Shown: positions 1 to 9,316 of the stretch, in pieces
How positions within the stretch are numbered: position 1 is the stretch's first letter
Layout: each line of letters starts with the position of its first letter
NCBI GenBank assembly: GCA_943788635.1
Contig: CALSRA010000046.1
Location: 1 to 46,039 of the forward strand
DNA from: an uncultured Alphaproteobacteria bacterium
GTDB taxonomy: Bacteria > Pseudomonadota > Alphaproteobacteria > UBA8366 > GCA-2717185
DNA: 46,039 nt
Direction of reading: 5' to 3'
Notes under the pieces: generated by a model
Database searches by the model: none
Told to the model about the DNA's origin: nothing
What the model saw: the letters and a program-made list of their open reading frames with translations, nothing else
Translations under genes and position numbers: made by a program

Positions 1-590
1 CATACCGCGCTGGCCAACGGCAATTCGGCGATGATCGAACAGGCCATCACCAAGCCGAACCGTGAAGGCAGCGGTAATCTGGGCCAAGTGAGCGCGCCGT
101 CGGACAGCTACAAGACCAAAGACGGTTCGATCATCGTGCTGACCCTGGGCGAACACATGCACAAACGCTGGGCAACCCTGATGGGTGAAGATCACTGGCT
201 GACCGACCCCCGGTATGCCAATGACGAGTTGCGCGCCGAACAGGGCAAGGTCATCAGCGCCCGCATGCAGGAATGGTGTTCGACCCGCACGACGGAAGAA
301 GCGCTGTCCGAACTGGAAGGCGCCAGACTGCCCGCCGCACCGGTTCTGACGCTGCAGCAGTCGCTGGAAAACGAGCATATTCAGGAAGTGGGCTTCCTGA
401 AGCCGACCGACTATCCGGGGCTGCCGACGCCGGCCCCCATGGTGGAATACGCCGGTCTAATTGTCGGAAACGCCGGGTTCCATCCGGATGCGCCCGCCGC
501 AGCTTGGCGAGCATACAGCGGAAATTCTCGGTAGTCTCGGCTACAGCGCGGACGAGGTCGCGGCCTTCCGGGAAGCCGGTGTGGTCTGGA
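1..590 (+). CDS. CaiB/BaiF family CoA-transferase (family III), C-terminal part
   Basis: The reading frame is open from base 1, so the N-terminus lies outside the window. Family III CoA-transferases move CoA between carboxylic acids through an aspartyl-CoA intermediate; that Asp would be upstream and is not visible. Seen here are the GDHW-like helix region (residues GEDHWLTDPRYA) and the diagnostic C-terminal SETPGSIR...LGEHTAEIL, ending near EAGVV. The first part is in frame 1 up to about base 458 and the LGEHT part in frame 2, so one base is out of step near 456-460. A second slip near 587 would give the usual ...GVV stop at 590; otherwise the next stop in the third frame is at 617. The substrate cannot be told. 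The family is clear, the exact end is not. Confidence 0.8.
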
Positions 591-613
591 ACGATGACGG
601 GTCGGCCGGCGCC

Positions 614-1376
614 ATGAAGGAAATCCCGTATCCCCGCCGGTGCGACCGTCTACCGCGAAGGCGATGCCAGCGATTGCGCCTATGTCATCGCGGATGGGGA
701 GATCGAGGTGGTCCGGGCAGCAGGGGAAACCGCCGTTCCTCTGGCCATTTTGCGCGCCGGGCAGATTTTTCGGCGAAGTCGGCATTATCCGGAACAGGCC
801 CCGCTCCACCACGACCCGCGCGGTGAGCGATGCCACACTGGTCGTCATTACCCGCGAAGACGTCGACAAGGCATTCGGCGGCGATAATTCGCTGGCGCTG
901 ACCATCCTGCGCATGCTCCTGTGAACGGCTGAGCGATGTCACCCAGAAGGTCTTCGAGGGTCAGGTCCATGCGGAAACCGTCGCCGCTTCAGCCGTCACC
1001 GAGATCCGCCTGATGCCGGGAAGCCCGGCGGTGGAATCGCAGATCGGACGGGACGGTATCCTGATCGAGACCCTGCCCTTCCGGGTTGGGCGCCGCGCCG
1101 TCGCCGGGGATGCCGGCAGCCGGACCGACGCCGAACTGCTGCTGCGCACGACCAAACCCTATGAAATGGCACCGGAACATTTCGTCATTGAATCAAGGGA
1201 TGGCGCCCTGTATCTGCGCGACCTTGGCAGCGTGCTGGGCACGCTGGTCAACGGCGTGCGGGTTGCATCCTTCGAACAGAACGACAGTGTCCCGCTGAAA
1301 CCCGGCATCAACCATGTCGTTGCCGGGGGAATTGATTTCGTCGATCACGTTCAATCTGGTGATCGAAACCGCCTGA
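614..1376 (+). CDS. Cyclic-nucleotide-binding domain protein with C-terminal FHA domain
   Basis: Reconstructed product is about 252 residues: a cyclic-nucleotide-binding beta-roll (IPAGATVYREGD, YVIADGEIEVV, then FGEVGIIRNRPRSTTTRA, the phosphate-binding-cassette region) followed, after a linker, by a forkhead-associated domain (GRRAVAG..., SRDGALYLRDLGSVLGTLVNGVRV). FHA domains bind phosphothreonine peptides, and no DNA-binding helix-turn-helix follows the sensor, so this is not a Crp-type regulator. The cassette has E and R as in true cyclic-nucleotide binders. Four single extra bases break the frame (near 625, 766-770, 918 and 1336); removing them gives one continuous frame of exactly 253 codons from ATG 614 to TGA 1376. 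A DUF1194 gene follows after 28 bases, probably in the same transcript. Binding of cAMP and a kinase partner are inferences. Confidence 0.72.
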
Positions 1377-1404
1377 CCCTCACCCGCAAAAAGGGAGAGC
1401 CATC

Positions 1405-2110
1405 ATGCTGCTTCGCATAGTATCTCTTGGCGTAATCGCCCTCGCCTTCCTGATCCCGCTACATGCCATAAACGCTGAAGAAGTCGACCTGCAGCTCGTT
1501 CTGACGGCAGATGGGTCTGGCTCCATCGATGACGGGGAGTTTCAATTGCAACGGGAAGGCTATGCCGCCGCGATAACCGATGAACGTGTGCTTAACGCCA
1601 TAACATCCGGGTACCGGCAAGCCATCGCCGTCGCGTTTGTCGAATGGGGGGCCCCGGAATCACAGCACACCATCGTCGACTGGACCGTGATACGCGACAA
1701 GGCTTCAGCACAGGCTTTCGCGGACAAGCTGCTCGCCGCGCCGCGCATCGCCTATGGCTATAACTCCATCAGTAATGCCATCGCCTATTCCGCCACTCTT
1801 ATCCGCAACAGCGGCCATACGAGCCCCCGTAAGATTATCGATATTTCCGGCGATGGCCCGCAGATGAACGGTCAGCCGCTGGCGCCTGGTCCGTGCCCAG
1901 GCCATCGGCGAGGGTATCACCATAAATGCCCTCGTCGTCGCCGCCGATGGCGGGCGATTTCCCGGCATGTCGGGCGAGTCGCTGTTACAGCATTACCAGC
2001 TTGATGTAATCGGTGGCCCTGGCGCATTCGCCATGACAGCCGACGGCAGACAGCGCTTTGCCCATGCAATCCTGAACAAAATGATCCGTGAAATCGCAAT
2101 GCGCCCCTAG
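1405..2110 (+). CDS. DUF1194 / von Willebrand factor A domain exported protein
   Basis: Begins with a signal peptide (residues 1-24, cleavage likely after INA) and then a vWA fold with the MIDAS-type motif ADGSGSI at the first strand, followed by VAFVEWG, NSISNAI and DISGDGPQ. These are the hallmarks of DUF1194 proteins, exported vWA proteins of unknown function found mostly in alphaproteobacteria. An extra C at about 1885-1886 breaks the frame; without it the protein continues through TINALVVAADGG and HYQLDVIGGPGAFA to a TAG at 2110, about 234 residues, the usual family size. It follows the CNB-FHA gene closely. The metal-binding vWA surface suggests protein-protein adhesion in the periplasm, but no partner is known. 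Confidence 0.8.
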
Positions 2111-2184
2111 ATCGAACAGCGATCCTTCCCGCGCCTGCTCTCACCCACTAGAATAGCAGGCGGGGGAAGGAGCCCAGAAAACTC

Positions 2185-3455
2185 ATGACATCTAACATTA
2201 CCACCGCAACGGCTCCGCCGCCGGGAATCGTGCGGCTTGTCGCCACGGTCTTTCTGCCCTTCGCCGGCGGGTACTTCCTGTCCTACCTGTTCCGGTCGAT
2301 CAACGCGATTATCGCGCCGCAACTCGTCTCCGAAGCCGGGCTCAGCGCGGGCGATCTCGGCCTGCTGACATCGGCCTATTTCTTCGCCTTTGCCGCATTC
2401 CAGATCCCACTGGGCATGCTGCTGGACCGCTTCGGCCCGCGCCGTGTGCAGGCCGCATTCCTGCTTTCGGCGGCGCTCGGCGCGTTCCTGTTTTCCATCG
2501 GCGACAGCAAGATCACCCTGATTTTCGCCCGCAGCATGATCGGCCTTGGTGTCGCGGGGGGGCTGATGTCGTCCTTCAAGGCGATCACCATCTGGTTTCC
2601 GGAAAAACGCTGGCCACTGGTGAACGGCTGTTTCATGGCGATGGGCGGCCTTGGCGCGGTTTCGTCAACGGTGCCACTGGAAGTCGCCCTGCATTATACC
2701 GACTTGGCGCGGCGTCTTCGTTGGGCTGTCCGCCGCCACGGTCTGTGTCTCCGCCATCATTTTCCTGATCGTGCCGGAGAAAAAATTTGCCGACACGCCC
2801 CGGCCGCCGACCCTGCGGGAACAGCTTGCCGGGATCGGGCATATCTATACCGACCGGCTGTTCTGGCGCCTCGCCCCCTTCGCCGTATGCGCCCTGGCCG
2901 CAAACATGGCGATCCAGTCGCTCTGGGCGGGCCCCTGGCTGCGGGACATTGCGGGTTATTCCCGCGTTGCGATCGCCGAACACCTGTTCCTGCTAAACGC
3001 CACCATGACCGTCGGTTTCGTCGCCTGTGGGGTCGTCAGCGACGTGCTGGAACGGCGCGGGTTCTCGCTCAACCAGATCATGGGCGCCGCTACCCTGATC
3101 TTCATGGGATCGCAGGCCGCCATCGCGCTCCTGGTGGATCCGACCGGATTATGGCCGTGGATCATCTTCGGCCTGACGATGAACTTCACCGTACTCGCCT
3201 ATACCCAGTTGACCCGGCATTTCCCGATAACCTACGCGGGCCGGGCGATTACGGCGCTGAACGTACTGGCGTTCGGCGGTGTCTTTTTCGCTCAGTACGC
3301 GATGGGCGCGATCATCGACCTCTGGGAACTGAAACCCGATGGCGGCTATCAGGACATGGCCTATACCGCGGCATTCGGTACGTTTCTGCTGCTGCAGGTC
3401 GTCGCCTTTGTCTGGTTTCCTGATCCCGGGAAAACCGAAACCCCCGGCAGACTGA
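2185..3455 (+). CDS. Major facilitator superfamily transporter
   Basis: A 12-helix MFS permease of roughly 420 residues. The MFS signature loop between helices 2 and 3 is visible as GMLLDRFGPRRVQ, with the first helices FLPFAGGYFLSYLFRS and LLTSAYFFAFAAFQ. An extra T at about 2704-2705 shifts the frame in the middle; removing it joins GALHYTDWRGVFVGLSAA and carries on through helices 6-12 (MGAIIDLWELKPDGGY near the end). In the current frame the stop is at 3619, which would run 150 bases into prfC on the opposite strand. One further slip in the A or C runs at 3431-3445 gives a natural ...TETPAD stop at 3455, just before prfC ends, and I prefer that. The family fits organic-anion and sugar-acid porters; the substrate is not deducible. 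Confidence 0.8.
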
Positions 3456-3465
3456 CCCGCAGGGG

Positions 3466-5062
3466 TCACGTCCCCAGGGTCTGCTCGCGCGTTTTCAGGA
3501 AACGGATATCCGGCCAGTCTTCCTCGGCCTTTTTCAGCGCCCCAGGCATTACGCGCCAGGAAAACCAGCGCGCCGTCATGGTCGTCGGCGAGGCTGGAAC
3601 GGTTGGAATCGGCAAATGACTTCAGTTTGCGGGGATCCTCGGCAGTTACCCAGCGCGCGGTGTAAAGCTCCGTCGCTTCGAATCGCACCGGCACGTCGTA
3701 TTCCGTACGGATACGGTCGGCCAACACGTCGAATTGCAGCGAACCGACGACACCGACAATCCAGTCGGAACCAAGCCGGGTCTTGAACGCCTGTCCGACA
3801 CCTTCTTCCGCCAGTTGCGTCAGGGCGCGTTCCAGGTGCTTCGCCCGCAACGGGTCTTCCGGCCGCACGCGGCGCAGCAGTTCCGGCGCAAAGCTCGGGA
3901 TACCGGTGAACTGCAAGGCTTCGCCTTCGGTCAGGGCATCGCCGATGCGCAGGTTACCGTGGTTGGGCAGACCAATGATATCGCCGGGCCAGGCTTCCTC
4001 GGCAAAGCCTCGGTCCTGCGCCAGAAAGAGCACGGGATTATGCATATTCACCGACTTGCCGCTGCGCACATGATGCAGCTTCATGCCCCGTTTGAAATGC
4101 CCCGAACACAGCCGCACAAAGGCAATACGATCACGGTGCTTGGGGTCCATATTCGCCTGGATCTTGAACACGAAGCCGCTGACCTTTTCCTCGTCGGGAA
4201 CAACGGTGCGGGTCGCACTCGCCTGCTCCCGCGGGGATGGCGCCGTCTTCGCCAGACCGTTCAGCAATTCCCGCACGCCGAAATTATTGATCGCACTACC
4301 GAAATAGACCGGCGTCAGATTGCCTTCGCGAAAGGCTTCGCTATCGAATTCCGGGCACAGCCCGCGCGCCATATCGACTTCCTCGCGCAGCCGCTTCAGG
4401 GCCGGGGCCGGCAGCAATTCGTCCAGCTTGGGGTCGTCCAGTCCGTTACAGGCACGGCCTTCATCCATGGAATCGGTTGAATTGCGATCGAACATCAGCA
4501 GACGATCATGGATCAGATCGTAACAGCCCAGGAACTCACGGCCCATACCAATCGGCCAGCTCGCCGGGGTCACCTCGATCTGCAGCGTCTGTTCGATTTC
4601 GTCCAGTAACTCGAAGGGGTCGCGCGACTCGCGATCCAGCTTGTTGATAAACGTGATAATCGGCATATCGCGCAGGCGGCATACCTCGAACAGCTTGCGT
4701 GTCTGCGCTTCGATACCCTTCGCGGCATCCAGTACCATGACCGCGGAATCGACTGCGGTCAGTGTGCGGTAGGTATCCTCACTGAAATCCTCATGGCCCG
4801 GCGTATCCAGCAGATTGAATGTCAGACCATCGTATTCATAGGTCATGACCGACGAGGCGACCGAAATACCGCGTTCACGCTCGACCTTCATCCAGTCGGA
4901 ATGCGCCCGCCGCTGCGCGCCACGCGCCTTGACGGCGCCAGCCAACTGAATGGCGCCACCAAACAGCAGCAGCTTTTCGGTCAGCGTCGTCTTGCCCGCA
5001 TCAGGATGCGAAATGATGGCAAATGTCCGCCGCTGGGCGACGGAATCGGTTAACAGGCTCAT
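3466..5062 (-). CDS. prfC: Peptide chain release factor 3 (RF3)
   Basis: Translational GTPase that recycles RF1/RF2 from the ribosome after peptide release. The G1 motif HPDAGKTT (residues about 18-25), switch region SVASSVMTYEY, G3 DTPGHEDF and G4 NKLDR are all present, followed by the RF3-specific domains (FAPELLRRVRPEDPL, VVGSLQFDVLADR, EYDVPVRFE). I start at ATG 5062 (MSLLTDSVAQRRTF), the usual RF3 N-terminus; an in-frame upstream extension to 5128 is not conserved-looking. An extra base in the run at 3540-3543 shifts the last 25 codons; without it the protein ends KTREQTLGT at 3466, about 531 residues, the normal length. It lies 94 bases downstream of the DAACS gene on the same strand. 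Essentially certain. Confidence 0.95.
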
Positions 5063-5156
5063 GAATTTCAACTGTTTAGGAAGGCCAATAGCGCGCCATT
5101 CATATAGGAACTGGCCCCCGTCACTCAAGGATTCATCGCAACCCCGTGCTTAACCA

Positions 5157-6602
5157 TCAATGCGGCATAATCAACGTGTCCTGCCCGGTTTCCGCACGAA
5201 TTTCCTCATGCCGGATATCCTTGGCCAGCTCCAGCCGGGCCGGATGGGTCCCGCCGACCCAACGATCCATCACCTGCGCCGCTACCAGATCGCCGGTCAC
5301 GTTGATCGTCGTCCGGCACATGTCCAGAATCCGGTCGACCCCCAGGATAAGCGCGATCCCGCCCGGCGGTACGCCGACGGTTACCAACACGGTTGCAAGG
5401 ATTACGATGCCGACCCCCGGCGTCGCCGGTGTCCCGATCGATGCCCCGACGGCCGTGACAACAACCAGCAGCATGCCGCCAAGGGAAACATCGACACCGA
5501 ATACCTGGGCCAGAAACATCGCGGCGATGCCCTGGTAAAGCGCGGTGCCGTCCATATTGATGGTCGCCCCCAGCGGAATAATGAATTGCGCCACGGAAGG
5601 CCGAACGCCGTTCTTTTCTTCCGCTGTCCGGATTGTCAGCGGCATGACGGCCGCAGAACTGGATGTCGAGAAAGCCAGCAGGAAAACCTCCCGGCTGCCG
5701 ACAAGGAAATCCAGGGGCTTCTTGCGGGCGATAACCGAAAGAATCAGCATGTAGACGCAAAACATCATTAACAGTCCCGCGATGACCGTCCCGATATAGA
5801 CCGCAAGACCAACAAGGGCTTCCACGCCGGTTTTGGCAATCAATTGCGCGGTCAGACCGAAGACCGCGAAGGGCGCCAGCCACATTGCCCAGCGGACGAC
5901 TGTCATGCAGACCTGCTGCACGGAACCAAGAAGATCAAGCAAGGGCCGCGCCTGCGCCGGTGCGATCATGACCAGCGCGACACCGACGATCATGCCAAAG
6001 ATAACGACACTCAGCATATCGTTCTCGACCATGGAACCGATCGGGTTCGTCGGCAGCAGCGCCAGTATTTTCTGCGGCAATTCGTTGATGCCCGGCAGGC
6101 CGGAAACCGCGGTCTCCGGCAAGTCCACCGCCACCGTTCGGATCGATGCGGCGTCAATATAGCTGCCCGGTTCAACAATCAGGGCGAGGCCGATACCGAT
6201 TGTTACGGCAATCGTCGTCGTTCCCACGAAATAGAACACGACACGGATACCAAGGCTTTTGAGCTGTTCGACATTCTCCGTCGCCGCAAGCCCCCGGATG
6301 ATCGAGGCAAAGACCAGCGGTATTACAATCATCTGGATCAACGCCAGGAACAGTTGACCCGGAATACTGACCCAGGACCCGATGATCTGCGCCTGCGCCG
6401 GCATCACAAACCCGGCCGCCGGGCCCAGCAATACGCCTGTCCCCAGGCCGAGGAACATACCGATCAGCACCTGCAGCCAGAGCCGGCCCTGAATCAGGGC
6501 TTGCAGCGATTCAGAGAAATGCTTCAGGGATCGCGGATACAGGGTCGCAATCGTCACCGTTGCGCCGCCCCCGCCGGTCACGGGTTGATCGTCATCCGCC
6601 AT
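5157..6602 (-). CDS. Dicarboxylate/amino acid:cation symporter (DAACS family)
   Basis: Intact 481-residue membrane protein of the GltP/DctA family, which import C4-dicarboxylates or acidic/neutral amino acids with H+ or Na+. Visible are the first helices (LIGMFLGLGTGVLLGP), the tip of re-entrant loop 1 (STSSSAAVMPLTI), the NMDGTALY motif of helix 7 that binds cation and substrate, and loop 2 with GTPATPGVGI. The C-terminal segment VDRILDMCRTTINVTGD is the helix-8 signature with the substrate-binding Asp, Arg and Asn. The Arg of RTTIN, where GltP/DctA carry Arg, favours an acidic substrate. It diverges from the enolase-superfamily gene at 6797 across a 194-base region with a palindrome, suggesting co-regulation. 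Confidence 0.92.
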   Translation of the reverse strand: MADDDQPVTGGGGATVTIATLYPRSLKHFSESLQALIQGRLWLQVLIGMFLGLGTGVLLGPAAGFVMPAQAQIIGSWVSIPGQLFLALIQMIVIPLVFASIIRGLAATENVEQLKSLGIRVVFYFVGTTTIAVTIGIGLALIVEPGSYIDAASIRTVAVDLPETAVSGLPGINELPQKILALLPTNPIGSMVENDMLSVVIFGMIVGVALVMIAPAQARPLLDLLGSVQQVCMTVVRWAMWLAPFAVFGLTAQLIAKTGVEALVGLAVYIGTVIAGLLMMFCVYMLILSVIARKKPLDFLVGSREVFLLAFSTSSSAAVMPLTIRTAEEKNGVRPSVAQFIIPLGATINMDGTALYQGIAAMFLAQVFGVDVSLGGMLLVVVTAVGASIGTPATPGVGIVILATVLVTVGVPPGGIALILGVDRILDMCRTTINVTGDLVAAQVMDRWVGGTHPARLELAKDIRHEEIRAETGQDTLIMPH

Positions 6603-6670
6603 CCATGATTTCCGTCAAGCTACACCCCAAAATTGGAGACACACACTAGCACCCTGCAACCAGGCCACCA

Positions 6671-6682
6671 TGATACGTATCA
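6671..6682. promoter_or_regulatory. Perfect 12-bp palindrome, operator candidate
   Basis: The sequence TGATACGTATCA is its own reverse complement. It lies in the divergent intergenic region between the DAACS symporter gene and the enolase-superfamily gene, about 50 bases upstream of a good promoter on the plus strand. Short perfect palindromes of this form are typical of dimeric regulators such as GntR types; no regulator gene is adjacent, so the protein is unknown. Confidence 0.45.
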
Positions 6683-6696
6683 ATCCGGCCGGGGCA

Positions 6697-6726
6697 TTGG
6701 CATTGCTTCCGGCGAAGCACTATTCT
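6697..6726 (+). promoter_or_regulatory. Sigma-70-like promoter for the enolase-superfamily gene
   Basis: TTGGCA at 6697-6702 (five of six to consensus) and TATTCT at 6721-6726 (four of six) are separated by 18 bases. Transcription would start near 6733, giving a leader of about 64 bases that opens with a short hairpin (CGGCC, loop TTG, GGCCG at 6733-6745). The gene's Shine-Dalgarno is GGGAG at about 6783. Confidence 0.45.
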
Positions 6727-6796
6727 TGTCCCCGGCCTTGGGCCGAAAAACACACGCCAATCAGGCTTTCGGACGCATCCAGCGGGAGAAAAACGA

Positions 6797-7945
6797 ATGA
6801 AAATTACCGAGGTCAACACCTACCCGCTCCGGATGACGCTAAAGGAACCGAGTTGGACCGCCCATGAAATCAGCGGCGCGGCAACGCTGACGCTGTTCGA
6901 GGTCAAGACCGACGAAGGCCTCACCGGATACGGCGAAGTGCAGGGTGGCCCGCAGAAAACGATCTGCGATCTGGCTTCCACGTATGGCGAATGCATTGCC
7001 GGCATGGATCCGCTGGGACATGTCGATATCTGGGAGAAACTGTTTTCGAGCACCAGTCCCCGCCCCGGTGGGCTGGGCGGTTGGGACGGGCTTCCCGCCC
7101 CCCTGCCCCGCGGCCAGCGTCCACAGGCGATGGCGGCCATCGGCGGAATCGATATCGCGTTGTGGGACATCAAGGGCAAAGCGGCCAACATGCCGGTCTA
7201 CAAGCTGCTGGGCGGCAGCCGCCAAAGCGTCTTCACCTATTCCACCGGCGGCTATTACATCGAAGGGGCGCCGCTGGAATCCTGCGCCGAGGAATTCGCG
7301 AAATATGTCGAGATGGGCTACCGCGCGGTAAAGGTCAAAACCGGCGCGTTTTCCCCGAAGGACGAACTGACCCGCATCAAGGCGGTTCGCGATGCCATCG
7401 GCCCCGACGTATTGTTGATGCTGGATATGAACGCCCCCTATGGGGTCGAGGACTGCATCAAGTTCGCCCATGCCGTCGCGCCCTATGACATTTTCTGGCT
7501 GGAGGAGCCGCTGCACTGGCATCTACAGCCCGCTGATTATGTCCGGCTGGCCAACGCATCGCCGATCCCACTGGCGCATGGCGAGCGCGAATGGACCCGG
7601 TTCACGATCCGTGACTTTATCGATTCCGGGTCATTGGGCTTTGTGCAATTCGACTCGACGCGTCACGCGGGCTTCACTGAATCGCTGCGCATCGCGCATC
7701 ACGCGGAACAACAGGGCGTCAAGATCGCGCCGCATACCGCCCCCCAGATCCATGGTCATCTGGCATCCGCCTTCGGCGATGCGGCGTTCGGTGCGGAATC
7801 GCATGGCGGCACCGACCGGCACCCGATCCAGCACGGGCTGTATACCGAACACGCGGATGTCCGCGACGGCATGGTTCATCTGAACGACAAGCCGGGATTC
7901 GGAATCGGGATCGACTGGGATTTCGTGAAAAAGGTCGGGGCTTAA
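6797..7945 (+). CDS. Mandelate racemase/muconate lactonizing enzyme family protein
   Basis: Intact 382-residue enolase-superfamily enzyme, which removes a proton alpha to a carboxylate and stabilises the enolate with Mg2+. An N-terminal capping domain leads into the barrel. The second-strand pair K179-x-K181 (VKVKTG), metal ligands D210 (LDMNA), E236/E237 (LEEPL) and E263 (HGERE), and catalytic H313 (APHTAP) are all present, with an Asp (QFDSTRHAG) before the His. This is the mandelate-racemase-like set, so acid-sugar dehydration or racemisation is more likely than cycloisomerisation. The start ATG has a good ribosome site (AGCGGGAGAAAAACG). Its stop codon lies in the loop of a strong hairpin shared with prpF. 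Neighbouring symporter and PrpF protein suggest catabolism of an imported organic acid. The substrate is unknown. Confidence 0.9.
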   Translation: MKITEVNTYPLRMTLKEPSWTAHEISGAATLTLFEVKTDEGLTGYGEVQGGPQKTICDLASTYGECIAGMDPLGHVDIWEKLFSSTSPRPGGLGGWDGLPAPLPRGQRPQAMAAIGGIDIALWDIKGKAANMPVYKLLGGSRQSVFTYSTGGYYIEGAPLESCAEEFAKYVEMGYRAVKVKTGAFSPKDELTRIKAVRDAIGPDVLLMLDMNAPYGVEDCIKFAHAVAPYDIFWLEEPLHWHLQPADYVRLANASPIPLAHGEREWTRFTIRDFIDSGSLGFVQFDSTRHAGFTESLRIAHHAEQQGVKIAPHTAPQIHGHLASAFGDAAFGAESHGGTDRHPIQHGLYTEHADVRDGMVHLNDKPGFGIGIDWDFVKKVGA

Positions 7946-7954
7946 ACCCCGACC
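7928..7954 (-). terminator. Rho-independent terminator between convergent genes
   Basis: GGTCGGGG (7933-7940), loop CTTAAA, CCCCGACC (7947-7954) makes a perfect 8-bp GC-rich stem. On the minus strand it is followed at once by TTTTT (complement of 7928-7932), the classic form, ending transcripts of the PrpF gene that stops at 7958. On the plus strand the following sequence is only ATTCTAC, a weaker tail, so it may also slow plus-strand transcription. The hairpin overlaps the last codons and stop of the plus-strand enolase-superfamily gene. Confidence 0.85.
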
Positions 7955-7957
7955 ATT

Positions 7958-9220
7958 CTACGCGGCGTCAGCCTTGTCGTTATACGCTGCCAGCAATTCG
8001 GGCGATGCATTGTAAATCGGCGTGTGACCGCGCAGCAGTATCTGCGTGCTGCGTTCATAGGCGGCGCTGGGAATGTTATCCACACCATCCTTCATGGAAC
8101 CGTTGATCGTGGATTTCAGCAGCCCCGCCGGATTGGCCATGCGGACGATATGGTCCTTCGGTTCCGGCCCCAGCGGCTCCAGCCCCTGCGCGATTCCATC
8201 GGCAACCGTACCGGATACAAGACAACAGGCCGCCAGACACGCGCCCCCCGTTACGGCAAGTGACTTGTGCGCCGCCTGCGGGGTGAAGTAACGAACCCGG
8301 ACATTCGCCCCGGCGGCGGATTCTTCCGCACTCGGTTCGGCAATGATACAGACCTTGGGAATGGTCTCGCTCGCCGCCAGTTCCGCTTCCGTCATCGGCG
8401 TACCATCCTTGCGCGCCAGCCCCATCTTGATCCCGGCCTGAACCCAGATGCTCTGTATTCGCGCCCGGAAATCGGCATCGGCATCCAGGTCGGTCGGCGC
8501 TTCGGATGCGGTTTTACCCATATCGGTCGCGCGAATGATCACCATCGGCACCGCGAGGTCGACAATGGAAACCTCGATGCCATCGAACGTATCGGTCAGA
8601 TTCCCGGTCGGGAACAGCTTTCCGGTCTTGGCCCCGACCGGATCCAGCAGCGCAAGCTGTACACCCGGCCAGTGGCCCATCACCCCCGGGATGACCGTGT
8701 CCGATGCCATCGGCTTCCCGGATTCCGGCGTATCAAGCAGGGCATGCGTCACGACCCCGGTATTGGTATTGTAGATACGCACCTTGCTGGTACCTTGCTG
8801 TAGTGACACCAGCCCGACCCGGTCGGCAAAAACCGGCAATGCCGCCGACATATTGCCGCAATTGACGCTCCAGTCGATCGCCGCCTTGCCCGGCGCCAGT
8901 TGCGCCAGCGTGCTGTCGATATCGGCATCGTCCCGGTCGGACCGCGCAACAATAAAGACTTTGCAGCTTTGCGGAATGCCACGGCCAAGCCCCGTAATCT
9001 GTGAATTCGCGGCGACCTCTCCTTCCAGCGGCACGCCCATGATATGGCGGATCAATTCTTCCCGCAGCGCAAGGTCCGTCGGCAAGTGTTCCTCGCACAG
9101 CAGAATGCCGGTCGAGGTGCCGCCACGCATGTGATAGACCGGAATCTCAAGGACTCCGTCGAGAAACCGGGGCGCCAGACCGTGGAAATGAACCGGTTGG
9201 GACGTTGACACACTATTCAT
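7958..9220 (-). CDS. PrpF family isomerase (4-oxalomesaconate tautomerase-like)
   Basis: Intact 420-residue member of the PrpF/DUF453 family, a double diaminopimelate-epimerase-like fold. Recognisable are YHMRGGTSTG near the start, DWSVNCGNMSAA in the first half (the Asn-Cys-Gly-Asn loop) and TGGACLAA plus NPAGLL in the second. Characterised members interconvert double-bond isomers of tricarboxylates, for example 2-methylaconitate (PrpF) or 4-oxalomesaconate in gallate breakdown (GalD). The 2-methylcitrate genes that accompany true prpF are absent, so an aromatic or sugar-acid pathway is more likely. It converges on the enolase-superfamily gene and shares its terminator; the DUF1801 gene lies 96 bases upstream on the same strand. 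The family is certain, the substrate is not. Confidence 0.9.
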   Translation of the reverse strand: MNSVSTSQPVHFHGLAPRFLDGVLEIPVYHMRGGTSTGILLCEEHLPTDLALREELIRHIMGVPLEGEVAANSQITGLGRGIPQSCKVFIVARSDRDDADIDSTLAQLAPGKAAIDWSVNCGNMSAALPVFADRVGLVSLQQGTSKVRIYNTNTGVVTHALLDTPESGKPMASDTVIPGVMGHWPGVQLALLDPVGAKTGKLFPTGNLTDTFDGIEVSIVDLAVPMVIIRATDMGKTASEAPTDLDADADFRARIQSIWVQAGIKMGLARKDGTPMTEAELAASETIPKVCIIAEPSAEESAAGANVRVRYFTPQAAHKSLAVTGGACLAACCLVSGTVADGIAQGLEPLGPEPKDHIVRMANPAGLLKSTINGSMKDGVDNIPSAAYERSTQILLRGHTPIYNASPELLAAYNDKADAA

Positions 9221-9316
9221 GATCGAACCTCAATTCTGTTCTTTTGGCACCTATGGCACTGAATAATTTAGCCGTTTTATACCCGCTTCCCGAGTGACAG
9301 GAAAGCCAGCCTGCAT

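Noticed and set aside
614..3455. Genuine pseudogenes in the first 3.5 kb
   Set aside because: Repaired lengths are exact multiples of three with complete family motifs and no internal stops, which decay would not preserve.
3466..3545. Programmed frameshift in prfC
   Set aside because: Programmed frameshifting is known for prfB (RF2), not prfC. The slip is an extra base in a four-base run, the same error type found in many other genes here.
3734..4480. Plus-strand open frame of 248 codons inside prfC
   Set aside because: Its product resembles no family and lies antisense to the clearly conserved RF3 domains; a GC-rich shadow.
9245..9259. Direct repeat TGGCAC-CTA-TGGCAC upstream of prpF
   Set aside because: Too short, and placed between a gene end and the prpF start without promoter-like elements; chance is likely.
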